Below are positions 16,861-25,781 of a DNA stretch of 64,000 nucleotides, piece after piece. Below the pieces are notes generated by a model that saw nothing but the letters and a program-made list of their open reading frames with translations, searched no databases and was not told the DNA's origin. The translations under genes were made by a program, and so were the position numbers. This DNA comes from CAVWDI01 sp963793095. GTDB lineage: Bacteria > Chloroflexota > Anaerolineae > Anaerolineales > UBA4823. The stretch covers positions 186,001-250,000 of the forward strand of contig CAWBYY010000011.1 in the NCBI GenBank assembly GCA_963793095.1. The letters are read 5' to 3'. Positions within the stretch are counted from its first letter, which is position 1; each line of letters starts with the position of its first letter.

Positions 16861-17850
16861 TTATAGCCGTTCTGGCTGGCGGTTCCTCAATACCCGCTCA
16901 AGGATACCCAGGTCCAGGTTGCCTCCGCTGATTATCACTGCGATATTTCTGCCAGTGCCCGCGCTCCTGTTGTGTTTCAAAGCCGCGATCCCGACCGCGC
17001 CGCCGCCTTCCACCACCAGGTTATGCTTATCGAGGGCGAACAGCATCGCCTCAGCGATCTCGTCTTCAGTAACCAGGACCGTCTCATCCACGTATTTCTG
17101 GACCATCCTGAAGGTGTAGGTATTGTTTTCCCCTAGGCCGCCGGCAAGCGCATCGGCAAGTGTGGGTTTCTCTTCGACCGCGATTATCTGCCCGGCTTTG
17201 AGACTCTCGTGCAGCGCCGCGCCCTGGTCCATGGTAATACCCACAGCGTATACGGAAGGCTTGATAGATTTGAGCGCCATTACGACCCCGGATAATAAAC
17301 CGCCGCCCGAAAGCGGTACAAGTACCATATCGATTTCAGGCAGGTCTTCGATCAGCTCCAGGCCGAGTGTACCCTGACCGGCTATGATGTGGAAGTCGTC
17401 GAACGGATGCACCATGGTCAGCCCGCGCTCCCGCTGGATAGCCAGGGCATCTTCAGTGGCTTCGTCATAGCTATTCCCGGTGATGATTATCTCCGCGCCC
17501 AGCTCGCGAATGGCGTCCACCTTGTTCTGAGGCACCGCTTTTGAGACACAGATGAGTGCTTTTATGCCCATTTTATTGGCAATGAATGAAACCGCCCGCC
17601 CGTGGTTGCCTGAGGAGACTGCGATCACGCCGCGCCCCTTTTCCTGCGAAGTGAGGACAGAGATTTTATTGGACGCGCCGCGCATTTTGAACGAGCCGGT
17701 ATTCTGGAGAGACTCCAATTTCAGGTACACGTTAGACCCGGTTTGTTCGCTTAACCAGGGTGAGTGGACCAGGGGGGTTCGCCAGACCAGCCCCTCAATG
17801 TTCTTGCGGGCCAGAAAAACGTCCTTTAATCCGGGTTCGGTGTACTGCAT
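16861..17850 (-). CDS. threonine/serine dehydratase-like PLP enzyme (EutB-like)
   Basis: 329 residues of fold type II PLP enzyme. PLP Lys is in NTGSFKMRGASNK (about residue 55). The Asn loop is VSSGNHGRAVSF, the phosphate-binding glycine loop PLSGGGLLSGV, and the C-terminal Ser region ISGGNLDLG. It has no ACT regulatory domain, so it is the catabolic type: deamination of threonine, serine or a hydroxy-amino acid to a keto acid and ammonia. It is upstream of the cyclodeaminase-like and aminotransferase genes in one operon. Confidence 0.87.
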   Translation of the reverse strand: MQYTEPGLKDVFLARKNIEGLVWRTPLVHSPWLSEQTGSNVYLKLESLQNTGSFKMRGASNKISVLTSQEKGRGVIAVSSGNHGRAVSFIANKMGIKALICVSKAVPQNKVDAIRELGAEIIITGNSYDEATEDALAIQRERGLTMVHPFDDFHIIAGQGTLGLELIEDLPEIDMVLVPLSGGGLLSGVVMALKSIKPSVYAVGITMDQGAALHESLKAGQIIAVEEKPTLADALAGGLGENNTYTFRMVQKYVDETVLVTEDEIAEAMLFALDKHNLVVEGGGAVGIAALKHNRSAGTGRNIAVIISGGNLDLGILERVLRNRQPERL

Positions 17851-17929
17851 TCCCCTTCGCCTCCTTGATGGGTATCGTTGCGGTTGACCTGATAATTTTC
17901 CGGCGGGTGAACTGCCGGATGCTAAAAAC

Positions 17930-18508
17930 CTATTGATTCAAGAAGTCAATTCGGATGGATAAATTGTGCTTCTGGGCCAGCCTGTTTATGAACCCTTCCT
18001 CGATCATCCCTGCCATTACCTGATTCAGCTTGAGCCGCAATTCTTTTGCCCCATCAGGAATGATCACGTAGACCGGGATTTCCCCAGCCTGTTCTTTATC
18101 CTGAAATTTCCCCGTTTCCCCGGCAGGTGGGCTGGTGAGGAAATAGGGGTCTGCAAAATCAACCGCCTGGTCCGGCTGAGGGGTGAGAATATTGGCTCCC
18201 GCGCCAGCATCCAGTTCGCCGCGGCTGACCGCGCTGACCAGGCTCTCATCCGACATATAAATAAATTCAATACTGACCCCCATCCGTTTTGCGATCTCCT
18301 CGAATAGATCGCTATAAAAACCGGAAGTTACACCACCTTCGTCTGGGATGCTGCCGGGCGTGTAATCCACTGCAAGAGCAACCCGCATCACCCCATCTCT
18401 CCATATCTCTTCAAGCTCATTGGCTGGCTGCTTTGGACCGCAGGCGCTGGCTGAAGCGGCAGCCAGAAACAGAATGACAATTACAGGAGTGAATCTTTTT
18501 ATTGGCAT
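17930..18508 (-). CDS. family 3 solute-binding lipoprotein lacking lobe II
   Basis: 192 residues. Lipoprotein signal with ASASACG lipobox (Cys23). Residues 34-120 match lobe I of amino-acid binding proteins (MRVALAVDYTPGS, SDLFEEIAKRMG, DAGAGANILTPQPDQAVDFADPYF). The C-terminal helix pair that closes lobe I is also present (ELRLKLNQVMAGMIEEGFINRLAQKHN). The roughly 90 residues of lobe II that should separate them are missing, replaced by a 25-residue Gly/Lys/Glu linker. The family is normally about 240-280 residues. Clamshell ligand trapping would be lost. It heads the dehydratase operon (79 bases upstream), so a sensing or residual role, or decay, is possible. Confidence 0.75.
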   Translation of the reverse strand: MPIKRFTPVIVILFLAAASASACGPKQPANELEEIWRDGVMRVALAVDYTPGSIPDEGGVTSGFYSDLFEEIAKRMGVSIEFIYMSDESLVSAVSRGELDAGAGANILTPQPDQAVDFADPYFLTSPPAGETGKFQDKEQAGEIPVYVIIPDGAKELRLKLNQVMAGMIEEGFINRLAQKHNLSIRIDFLNQ

Positions 18509-18603
18509 CTTCTAGTTTATAAACTCAGGTTTACCCGCTAGGTGAACCGCTGAAGATTGTTGCCCGGCTGAATTTGTGGATTTTAACATAGAATGCCAGG
18601 GCC

Positions 18604-19500
18604 TCACCGTCTCGCTCCCCTCAGCTGCACGAGCAGAACCCCAATCCCGGCAACAATTAAACCAATCCATTCTTTCGTGCTCAGGCTTTCCCCCAGGAAT
18701 ATCCAGGCCAGCAGGGCCACCTGAATCAGCATGGTGCTGTTGATGAGGCTTGACTCCATCGCTTCAAGGGTGCGCAGGGTATAGTTCCAGAGAGTAAACG
18801 CAAAGGCGGTATTCACGACCGCCAGCCAGGCGATGATCAACCAGCCCCTGGTCGATATGGCTGGCAGGCCCTGCATGGTGATCCCACCCGCCAGCAACAG
18901 CAGGCCTCCAACGCCCATGCTGACGGTTGTTACAGTTAGAGCTGGGATGGCTTCTCTGTGGTTGATGTAGCGTCCCAGCACGGCTGAAAAGGCGTTCACA
19001 AGCATGCCGAAGATAACAATAAAAAGAGCCAGATATTGAGAGGCCGGAAAATCAACCGGGTAAAAGTAAACAACCGCGCCGCTGATTGACAGGATGATAC
19101 CAAGCCAGCCCAACCAGCCAGGCCGTTCTGCCAGCCAAAGCAGGCCCATAAGGGCGACCACAAGCGTTGTAAAATTCAGGATCAAACTGATTGTGGCAGC
19201 CGGGAGATAGGCCAGGCCGAAAAACTGGGCTCCCTGCACAACGGTGTAAAATGTGACTCCCAGCAGGATCAGCAGACCCCACTGTCGAAACGAGAGCGAT
19301 TTAAGCGGGCCGGTTTGCCGGGAAGCAAGCATATAGATAAACAGGCACAGGAAAGCAAGCCCGTATCTCAAACCGGCGAATGTCAGGGCCGGGATTTCCA
19401 GCAGGCCTAACTTTATCAGCACCCAGGAAGTCGACCACAGAAATGTGACCAGCAGTGCCTGCAGGACCGCGCCTGGGTGGGAAGAGAAAAATCCCCTCAT
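18604..19500 (-). CDS. EamA/DMT family transporter
   Basis: 298 residues with ten hydrophobic helices as two EamA repeats (about 10-140 and 155-290). Family hallmarks are the N-terminal TFLWSTSWVLIKLGL and the second-repeat end NSTMLIQVALLAWIFLGESL. Such drug/metabolite carriers often export amino acids or nucleotides. It lies 95 bases upstream of the truncated binding protein on the same strand and may be part of the amino-acid operon. No clear ribosome site precedes the ATG. Confidence 0.85.
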   Translation of the reverse strand: MRGFFSSHPGAVLQALLVTFLWSTSWVLIKLGLLEIPALTFAGLRYGLAFLCLFIYMLASRQTGPLKSLSFRQWGLLILLGVTFYTVVQGAQFFGLAYLPAATISLILNFTTLVVALMGLLWLAERPGWLGWLGIILSISGAVVYFYPVDFPASQYLALFIVIFGMLVNAFSAVLGRYINHREAIPALTVTTVSMGVGGLLLLAGGITMQGLPAISTRGWLIIAWLAVVNTAFAFTLWNYTLRTLEAMESSLINSTMLIQVALLAWIFLGESLSTKEWIGLIVAGIGVLLVQLRGARR

Positions 19501-19721
19501 TAAAATATACCCGGATAACGATATATGATGTACATTTACAAGAGCCGGTTTGATTATATATTATTTTGTCCTTGACAAATGGGGGCTGTATAGAGAAAAT
19601 CCGGGGATGGTTTTAAAGGCCAGGTTTTTGTGGGTTATGCAAAGCACTGAACCGGGAATATGCGGGAGATGATGTATATATATGTCCCGGAAAAAATTAC
19701 AGGTATACGGGTGATTTGAAT

Positions 19722-21080
19722 ATGGAAAACCAGGATAAACTGGATTTCAGGAAAGTTGTGCCAATCTTTGTCATTGTTTTGATCGACCTGCTGGGATTGA
19801 CGGTCATAATTCCGCTGCTGCCTTTATATGCGGCCGGATTTAATGCCACCCCGGTTGTGATCGGAGTTGTCGGAGCGTCATATCCGGTGATGCAGTTTAT
19901 TGGTGCGCCGGTGCTGGGTCGTTTATCGGACCGCTACGGGCGCAAACCGGTTCTGGTGATAAGCCAGATCGGGACGTTCACCGGTTTTATTATCCTGGGA
20001 TATGCCAGCTCGCTCTGGATGTTGGTATTTTCGCGGGTGATTGACGGCATCTCCGGCGCAAATATCGCCACCGCCCAGGCGGTGATAACCGACAGCACAA
20101 CCGAAAAGAACCGCACCCAGGGTTTGGGGTTGATCGGGGCGGCATTCGGGATTGGCTTCATCCTTGGCCCGGCGATCGCCTTTGGAGCGCTTACCGTAAC
20201 CGGGAACAACTACTCCGCTCCGGCTTTTCTGGCGGCGGGTTTTTCGTTAATGTCGATCCTGCTGACGGTTTTCTGGCTGCCCGAAACCCTGCCAAAAGAG
20301 GAGCGCGGCAGGACTGAAGGCAAACCGATTTTCTCGATTAACGCCCTGTGGGAGGCGCTTAACCACCCGGCAGTCGGTTTCCTGCTGGTCCTGCTTTTCG
20401 CCCAGCAGGTCGCTTTCGGCGGTTTTGAGCGTATGCTGGCGCTGTTTACACTGACCCAAATGGGGATGAACGCCTCCCGCAACGCGGGTATTTTTGTTTA
20501 TGTGGGCTTTATTGTGGTCGTGGTTCAGGTTTATTTTTTGGGCCGCTGGAGTAAAAGATTTGGAGACCGCAGGCTTGTCTACATGGGCTTGGCGGCCCTC
20601 TCGATTGGTATGCTGGCGTTCGCCTTCACCCCGCGGGTTCCCATGCCGGGCTATTCCAGGGCTGAGCTGGAGGATGAGCTTTCGACTGGAGGCATCCAGG
20701 GGGCGGAGAGCACCTCCCGGGGGGAATTCGGGATCGACCTCCCTGAAGATGGGGGCAGCGGTTGGAATGGGATCGCCTGGGTACTGGCTTCAATGATCCC
20801 GCTTTCTGTGGGTGGGGGCGTCCTTCAGCCGGCACTGAACAGCCTGGTCACCAAGAGGGTCGAACACCAGGAGGTTGGGGGGATGCTGGGTATTTCAACC
20901 TCGCTGCTGAGTGCAGCCAACGTTATCGCGCCGCTGCTGGGTGGGGTGATTTTCCAGGAAATAAGTCCCCGGGCGCCGTTCCTGCTTGGGGGGGTTATCA
21001 TGGCTATGCTGCTGGTCCTGGCTATTAAGTTGATTCGACCTGCAGAAAACCAGCTTTCAGCCAGCAATGTGGAGATGTAA
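19722..21080 (+). CDS. MFS transporter (DHA1/TetA-like)
   Basis: About 452 residues with twelve helices. Motif A GRLSDRYGRKPVLVIS and motif C-like GAAFGIGFILGPAIA (about residue 150) mark the drug:H+ antiporter 1 branch. An unusual hydrophilic insert of about 55 residues (PRVPMPGYSRAELEDELSTG onward, about residues 310-365) lies between helices 9 and 10. The ATG at 19722 is chosen over a TTG two codons earlier; neither has a strong ribosome site. A TTGACA at 19572-19577 could belong to its promoter. The substrate is unknown. It converges on the L-cysteine desulfidase gene. Confidence 0.85.
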   Translation: MENQDKLDFRKVVPIFVIVLIDLLGLTVIIPLLPLYAAGFNATPVVIGVVGASYPVMQFIGAPVLGRLSDRYGRKPVLVISQIGTFTGFIILGYASSLWMLVFSRVIDGISGANIATAQAVITDSTTEKNRTQGLGLIGAAFGIGFILGPAIAFGALTVTGNNYSAPAFLAAGFSLMSILLTVFWLPETLPKEERGRTEGKPIFSINALWEALNHPAVGFLLVLLFAQQVAFGGFERMLALFTLTQMGMNASRNAGIFVYVGFIVVVVQVYFLGRWSKRFGDRRLVYMGLAALSIGMLAFAFTPRVPMPGYSRAELEDELSTGGIQGAESTSRGEFGIDLPEDGGSGWNGIAWVLASMIPLSVGGGVLQPALNSLVTKRVEHQEVGGMLGISTSLLSAANVIAPLLGGVIFQEISPRAPFLLGGVIMAMLLVLAIKLIRPAENQLSASNVEM

Positions 21081-21144
21081 ACCAGATTGGGCTATAAATT
21101 TAAGGGGGATATTTCGCCGGACTCAGCAAAAACGATAAATAGGA

Positions 21145-22425
21145 TCAACTGGTCTTGTCGATCATAATACCCAGCATGGTATCGTCAGCTTTGCCCATCC
21201 CGATCTTGCTGATCTGGCTGAGGTGGTAGATTGTCTGTTCGGCGGTTTTGCCGACAAAGCCTTCCATCTCTGTAATGCCGTGGTTGTTGATCGCCATATA
21301 GGCAGCCCGGATGGCGGAATCAGCCGAACTGGCGACTTTTAATGCACAGCCGCCCTTGGCCCCGTCACACAGCATTCCTCCCAGGTCGCTGATCAGGTTG
21401 TTGACCGCCAGGGTGATTTTAGCCATATCATCCCCGCACTGCTGGTAAACGATGGCAGAGGCTGCGCCGACCCCGGCCGAGATTGCGCATCCGCACAATG
21501 GCGACAGGTCGCCGATAAAGCACTTGATGTAACTGTTAATCAGGTGGGAGAGGGCGATGCTCTCGATGATGACGCTCTCCTTGATTTGATAGTATTTCCC
21601 AACATTGTACGGCACCAGGATCGCCACAATGCCCTGGTTGCCGCTGCCGCCGCTGGACATCACAGGCATGTTAACCCCAGCCATCCTGGCATCGGTTGCA
21701 GAAGCGGTCAGGATTTTGGAGGATGCGAAGATGTCGTCCGTGATAAAGCCTTTGCTGGTTAAGTCGGAGATAAAATGGCCGACTTTTTTCAGCCCCTGGC
21801 CGGCTTCAGAGATCGCCAGGTTCATTTCTATACCCAGCTTTATATACTGGCGGTCATCCTGGTCGAGGTTCCTGACGGTTTCGATCATTTCCTCGATCCG
21901 CATTTCCTTCAGGCAGGACCGGTAGCGCCGGTCGGAGGAACCCTTTTCCTGATCCGGGTTTGCGAAAATCAGGCTGCCGTCCTTTTCGAGGCAGACCAGG
22001 TTGGTGTGGGCGTGTTCGATTACCGCCCTGGCGGAATCCTGGCTGGTTTTAACGGAGGCTTCGATGTACAGGTCGGACCTGCTTTTATCCAGGTGGATTT
22101 TTGCTTTCCCGCCCCTGATAATTTCCTGCGCCCGGGACACAATCTGGGGAGTGGCGTGTTTAAGGATTTCCATTCTGGCATCGGGTTGATTTATCAAAGC
22201 GCCCAGTACGCCGGCGATCAGGTTTCCTTTTTCTCCGCCGGTATTGGGGACCGTAACCGCCAGGCCGTTCTTGTACACCCCCGGATCGACGGTGATCTGA
22301 ATTTCCTGGATCTCACCTTCAGTCTGGGCAGCTGCCAGGCTGGCGGCGTACGCCACTGCGATTGGCTCTGTGCAGCCCAGCGCCGGAAAAACCTCGTGTT
22401 TTAACACTTCTTTGAGAAGGTTCAT
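21145..22425 (-). CDS. L-cysteine desulfidase family protein (UPF0597, YhaM/CyuA)
   Basis: 426 residues, full length for the family. It is predicted to be a [4Fe-4S] lyase that converts L-cysteine to pyruvate, ammonia and sulfide. Conserved cysteine sites are visible: FPALGCTEPIAVAYA (Cys18), DLSPLCGCAISAGVGAA (near 285) and GGMLCDGAKGGCALKV (near 330). The serine-dehydratase-alpha-like fold is clear. Cytoplasmic and oxygen-sensitive in known members, it fits an anaerobe. The gene is monocistronic. Confidence 0.9.
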   Translation of the reverse strand: MNLLKEVLKHEVFPALGCTEPIAVAYAASLAAAQTEGEIQEIQITVDPGVYKNGLAVTVPNTGGEKGNLIAGVLGALINQPDARMEILKHATPQIVSRAQEIIRGGKAKIHLDKSRSDLYIEASVKTSQDSARAVIEHAHTNLVCLEKDGSLIFANPDQEKGSSDRRYRSCLKEMRIEEMIETVRNLDQDDRQYIKLGIEMNLAISEAGQGLKKVGHFISDLTSKGFITDDIFASSKILTASATDARMAGVNMPVMSSGGSGNQGIVAILVPYNVGKYYQIKESVIIESIALSHLINSYIKCFIGDLSPLCGCAISAGVGAASAIVYQQCGDDMAKITLAVNNLISDLGGMLCDGAKGGCALKVASSADSAIRAAYMAINNHGITEMEGFVGKTAEQTIYHLSQISKIGMGKADDTMLGIMIDKTS

Positions 22426-22629
22426 CTATTTGCCTTTACCAGACACCCCCCTTGTTTACTGCCAGCCAGCAGGTTTTGAACTCAGATTACCTGTTAGCTT
22501 TACGAAAATTTTTGGATGATATACCTCCAAATTATAACAATTTTCCTGTTATTGGTAAGGACTCCGCCAGGCTGGAGGTTTATAATATGCCCCAGTTAGT
22601 CCGGCTTGTTACCCGGAGAGAGAGGTGTT

Positions 22630-23904
22630 ATGGCAAGATTTTCTGTACTGCTAAACACATGGGACATTGTCAAAGAGATCGACCTGAAACCGCTGCGCAT
22701 GGAAGCTCTTCAGGGGTTGAATCTGGCGATCATTGGCGCGGAAAACAGCGGGCGCAAGACGCTTGCAGGCCAGTTAAGGCGCGATCCCGGGCGTGAATCG
22801 ATCATCGTCGACACGCCTATCACGATCCTGGGATTGAGTGAACCCGACCTTGCCACCAGCGCTGACCTGGTTATCCTTATCCTGGATGCCCGCAAGAGCG
22901 ATTTCACCCGTGAAGCCGAACTGTCCCGCATCTGGACAGGAGCTAACAAGCCGGTGCTGGTCCTGATAAACGATTTTGACGCCGGGGAACGGCCTAAAAT
23001 CCTGAAGCAGTGGGTCGATTGGAAAACCCGCCGGGTGGTGGACGGCTCGATCCTGGATGACAACTTCCTGACCGGCAGGTTTGCCCGGGCTGTGATCAGC
23101 CTGCTGCCGGATAAACTTAGCGCTCTGGGACGCTACTACCCGCTCTTCAGGGTGCCGATCGCCCACCACATGATCAACGACACCAGCCTGTCTAATGCAA
23201 CTTACTCGTTTTCGACCGGGATCGCCGAGATTATCCCGGTTCTGAATATCCCGCTTACGGTTACGGATATGATTGTGCTAACTAAAAACCAGGCTTTTCT
23301 GGTATATAAACTGGGCCTGACGCTGGGATTTTCAACCGAGTGGCGGGATTACGTGACCGAATTCGGCGGAGTGCTGGGGAGCAGTTTTTTCTGGCGCCAG
23401 ATCGCCCGCGGCTTGATCGGGCTGGTGCCCCTATGGGGGATTGTCCCCAAGGTTGGGATTTCATACGCAGGGACTTATGTGGTAGGCAATGTTGTCCTGT
23501 ACTGGTACCAGAACGACAGGCATATTACGCGCGAGCAGATGCGAGCATTGTATAACGGAGCGTTGATGCGCGGCAGGGAACTGGGCCGCTCGTTGTGGAG
23601 GCGGCTGCCGGGCAGGGGGGTACTCAGGCTGCGTCTGCCAAGGCCGCGCCGGCGAGGGCTGCCGCGCCTGGCGGGCCGGCGCAGGGGAACGAGGTCAGGA
23701 AGGAACCTTTGCCAGGTGTGCGGAAGGCGCAACCCTAAAACAGCCAACTACTGCCAGTACTGCGGCGAGCCGCTGCCAGGTGGGCGGATAAAGGAGATAG
23801 CGGCGCCTGATTCAGCCGGGATGGAAACCGGATCGATTAATGGAGACCAGCCGGATGGTCAGCAGGCAAGATCTGACGTAAGCAATAAAAATCCTCTAGG
23901 TTAG
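22630..23904 (+). CDS. degenerate GTPase-like protein with DUF697-like and zinc-ribbon domains
   Basis: 424 residues. Residues 25-160 look like a Ras-type GTPase. The P-loop reads IIGAENSGRKTLAG, with an extra residue inside GxxxxGK(S/T). The usual DxxG is DTPITILG, and the NKxD base-recognition motif is degenerate (LINDFD). Residues 190-320 are membrane-associated helices like the DUF697/YcjF region (SFSTGIAEIIPVLNIPLTVTD, LVPLWGIVPKVGISYAGTY). An Arg-rich stretch follows (RLRLPRPRRRGLPRL), then a zinc ribbon CQVCGRRNPKTANYCQYCGE and a polar tail. The ATG at 22630 has GGAGAGAGAGG upstream. Nucleotide binding is doubtful. Function unknown, probably at the inner membrane. Confidence 0.7.
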   Translation: MARFSVLLNTWDIVKEIDLKPLRMEALQGLNLAIIGAENSGRKTLAGQLRRDPGRESIIVDTPITILGLSEPDLATSADLVILILDARKSDFTREAELSRIWTGANKPVLVLINDFDAGERPKILKQWVDWKTRRVVDGSILDDNFLTGRFARAVISLLPDKLSALGRYYPLFRVPIAHHMINDTSLSNATYSFSTGIAEIIPVLNIPLTVTDMIVLTKNQAFLVYKLGLTLGFSTEWRDYVTEFGGVLGSSFFWRQIARGLIGLVPLWGIVPKVGISYAGTYVVGNVVLYWYQNDRHITREQMRALYNGALMRGRELGRSLWRRLPGRGVLRLRLPRPRRRGLPRLAGRRRGTRSGRNLCQVCGRRNPKTANYCQYCGEPLPGGRIKEIAAPDSAGMETGSINGDQPDGQQARSDVSNKNPLG

Positions 23905-23916
23905 ATAAAACAAATT

Positions 23917-24297
23917 ATGTTTCGAATTGATTTGTATTCGGCTTTGGTGGGTATTTTGGCGGCAGCCTGCGCTCCCAGCGAAGTGAAACTGATTGCAGAT
24001 GATGAAAACAGCTAGGTGGAGCTTAATCAGGGCCAGTTCCTGGCTGTAACCCTGGAGGGCAACCCGACAACCAGGTACTCGTGGGGGCCAGCTGACCTGG
24101 ACGATCAAGTCCTGCGCCAGGTTGGAGAGGCGCAGTTTTCCCCGGATTCTGACCTGATTGGAACGGGCGGTTTACGGACCCTGCGGTTTGAAGCGCTGAA
24201 TATCGGGCGGACAACCCTGGAACTTGTCTACCGCCGCCCCTGGGAGGGGGATAGCGAGCCTTTGAAGACATTTTCTGTCAGGGTGGTTGTCCGCTGA
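23917..24297 (+). CDS. chagasin-like protease inhibitor (I42), interrupted by an in-frame TAG
   Basis: From the ATG at 23917 the frame encodes a lipoprotein-like signal (ALVGILAAAC, Cys18) and linker, hits TAG at 24013-24015, then continues in the same frame for 93 residues from GTG 24016. The second part is a chagasin/I42 domain: LNQGQFLAVTLEGNPTTRYSW (loop with the NPTT signature), a GTGG loop, and LVYRRPWE (third loop). Chagasins inhibit papain-like cysteine proteases. Without the stop the protein would be 126 residues, a normal secreted inhibitor length. The stop is a nonsense mutation or a base error; restart at GTG would give a cytoplasmic domain. A terminator follows at 24390. Confidence 0.7.
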
Positions 24298-24389
24298 TCT
24301 CAGGCAAAATCACTGCCAGGCCAGGATTAGCCGTAAAGGACAGCCTGTCCTGCGGCTGGCTGGATTGAGAGCCGGCCGTCCAGAAAAAC

Positions 24390-24435
24390 AAAATACCGGG
24401 CTGCTAATTCTCATTCTAACAACCCGGTATTTTTT
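24390..24435 (+). terminator. bidirectional terminator
   Basis: AAAATACCGGG (24390-24400) pairs perfectly with CCCGGTATTTT (24423-24433), giving an 11-base stem with T runs on both strands. It lies between the convergent chagasin-like and LysM genes and should serve both. Confidence 0.85.
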
Positions 24436-24509
24436 AACAGTATTCTTTTAATTTCTGGAAACTTTCAGGAGTTCTTCAGCTAATTTTCTCCCTGGAAGAC
24501 CCTTCCAGA

Positions 24510-25781
24510 TTAATAAATTGTCTCATTATCGAACCAGTTGTAACTGTAATAACCTTTTTTGGTGCTCTCTGTGCGGATAGCGATCCGGTCTTCATGTTCT
24601 AACTGGTAGGGAATTTCAACCGTCACAAGAAATTCCCCTCCGGGTCCGGAATAAAAATCACCGGCGTAATACCCGCCCTTGCCTTTGGTGCCCATCTTAC
24701 CCATGTACACATTAAACTCGAGTCCTGGGGGGAAATTTACAGCCCGGAAGGTCACCGATTCCCCAGCCTGGACATTCTTAATTTCAATTTTCGGTATCCC
24801 TTCATATTTTTCTCTGGGCGGATATTCATATTTTGCATATGCCTTTGATCTATAGGTTGACTCGTTGAAGCTGTAATTGGGGAATGTTTCCAGGTCGGTG
24901 ACCGCGTCCGGGTATTTAGTCACCCGGATGGTCAGGGGCGAGTAACCTCTCAGCTGGTGGGGGATCGGGATAGTCGCTTTGAAAGAGCCGCCATTGTTTA
25001 ACTGGTCCGAGTAGACCCACTGTCCGCCGTCATAACGCATTTCAACCTGGAAGTTGGAATCGTGCGGGAAACTGTTCGCCTGGATGGTAACGTCCCGGTC
25101 TTCTCGCACCCGGATCACCGAAAAATTCCAATCCCGGATCGAATCATCCGAGTAGTATTTTTGGTAATATCCCATGTTGTAGCAGTCTTTATTCCATTCT
25201 TCGCAGTCGCAAGAATATCCCTTGTGCGTTTTCCAGTATTCATCATCATGATCATAACAATCGCAATCGGGTAGGTAATCATATTCATAATCTTTGTGAT
25301 AATACTGGTAACTGCATTTGCTGGCAGCATCATATTTGTAACACGTGTCATCGTCATACCAGTCGTCACACACCGGATCATTATCATGGTGATAATAGGC
25401 ATCGTATTGATGAGGATGGTGATTGTATGGGTCGGAGTAACTGTAATGAGGTGTGGAATAGCCAGAGCTGGGAATATAACGGGCGCTGGGTGGCACGCCG
25501 GGTTTCTGGTAGTAATATGCTGAAGAGCTATCGCTGCCCGTTTCCACACACAGGCGCTGCCCGGTGTAAACTCGCTGAGGGTTCGAGAGTTTATTAAGCG
25601 CCACCAGTTCAGACCGGCTGATACCGTAATCGCGGCTGATGGTGTCCAGCGATTCCCCATCGCGGACGACATGCCACTCCACGCATACCGCTGCAAAGCC
25701 TGTATCTGGTGTGAATGCCAGCAATCCTGCCAGCACCAGGGCTATCGCCAGAATATAAAATAGTTTATTGGTTTTGTTCAT
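24510..25781 (-). CDS. secreted LysM protein with Tyr/Asp/His/Cys-rich segment
   Basis: 423 residues. Signal peptide at 1-31 (LFYILAIALVLAGLLAF). One LysM domain at about 34-82 (WHVVRDGESLDTISRDYGIS, LSNPQRVYTGQRLCV), which binds peptidoglycan or chitin-like sugars. Residues about 85-215 are low complexity, dominated by Tyr, Asp, His and about ten Cys (for example DCDCYDHDDEYW). Then come two similar beta-rich modules (about 225-310 and 335-420) sharing the pattern RDVTIQANSFP...F-V-M...G-GF--TIPIP-QL....IRV. The ATG at 25781 is chosen because GGAGG lies 7 bases upstream; a second ATG 12 bases earlier lacks one. It is likely a cell-wall-attached protein; the acidic Cys/His segment may bind metal. 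Function unknown. Confidence 0.75.
   Translation of the reverse strand: MNKTNKLFYILAIALVLAGLLAFTPDTGFAAVCVEWHVVRDGESLDTISRDYGISRSELVALNKLSNPQRVYTGQRLCVETGSDSSSAYYYQKPGVPPSARYIPSSGYSTPHYSYSDPYNHHPHQYDAYYHHDNDPVCDDWYDDDTCYKYDAASKCSYQYYHKDYEYDYLPDCDCYDHDDEYWKTHKGYSCDCEEWNKDCYNMGYYQKYYSDDSIRDWNFSVIRVREDRDVTIQANSFPHDSNFQVEMRYDGGQWVYSDQLNNGGSFKATIPIPHQLRGYSPLTIRVTKYPDAVTDLETFPNYSFNESTYRSKAYAKYEYPPREKYEGIPKIEIKNVQAGESVTFRAVNFPPGLEFNVYMGKMGTKGKGGYYAGDFYSGPGGEFLVTVEIPYQLEHEDRIAIRTESTKKGYYSYNWFDNETIY

Noticed and set aside
21775..22404. 209-codon frame antisense to L-cysteine desulfidase
   Set aside because: Mirror of a real gene; no start signal.
25115..25696. 193-codon frame overlapping the Tyr/Asp-rich LysM gene
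   Set aside because: Alternate frame of the same strand in a compositionally biased region; Thr/Met/Ile-rich and without a ribosome site.
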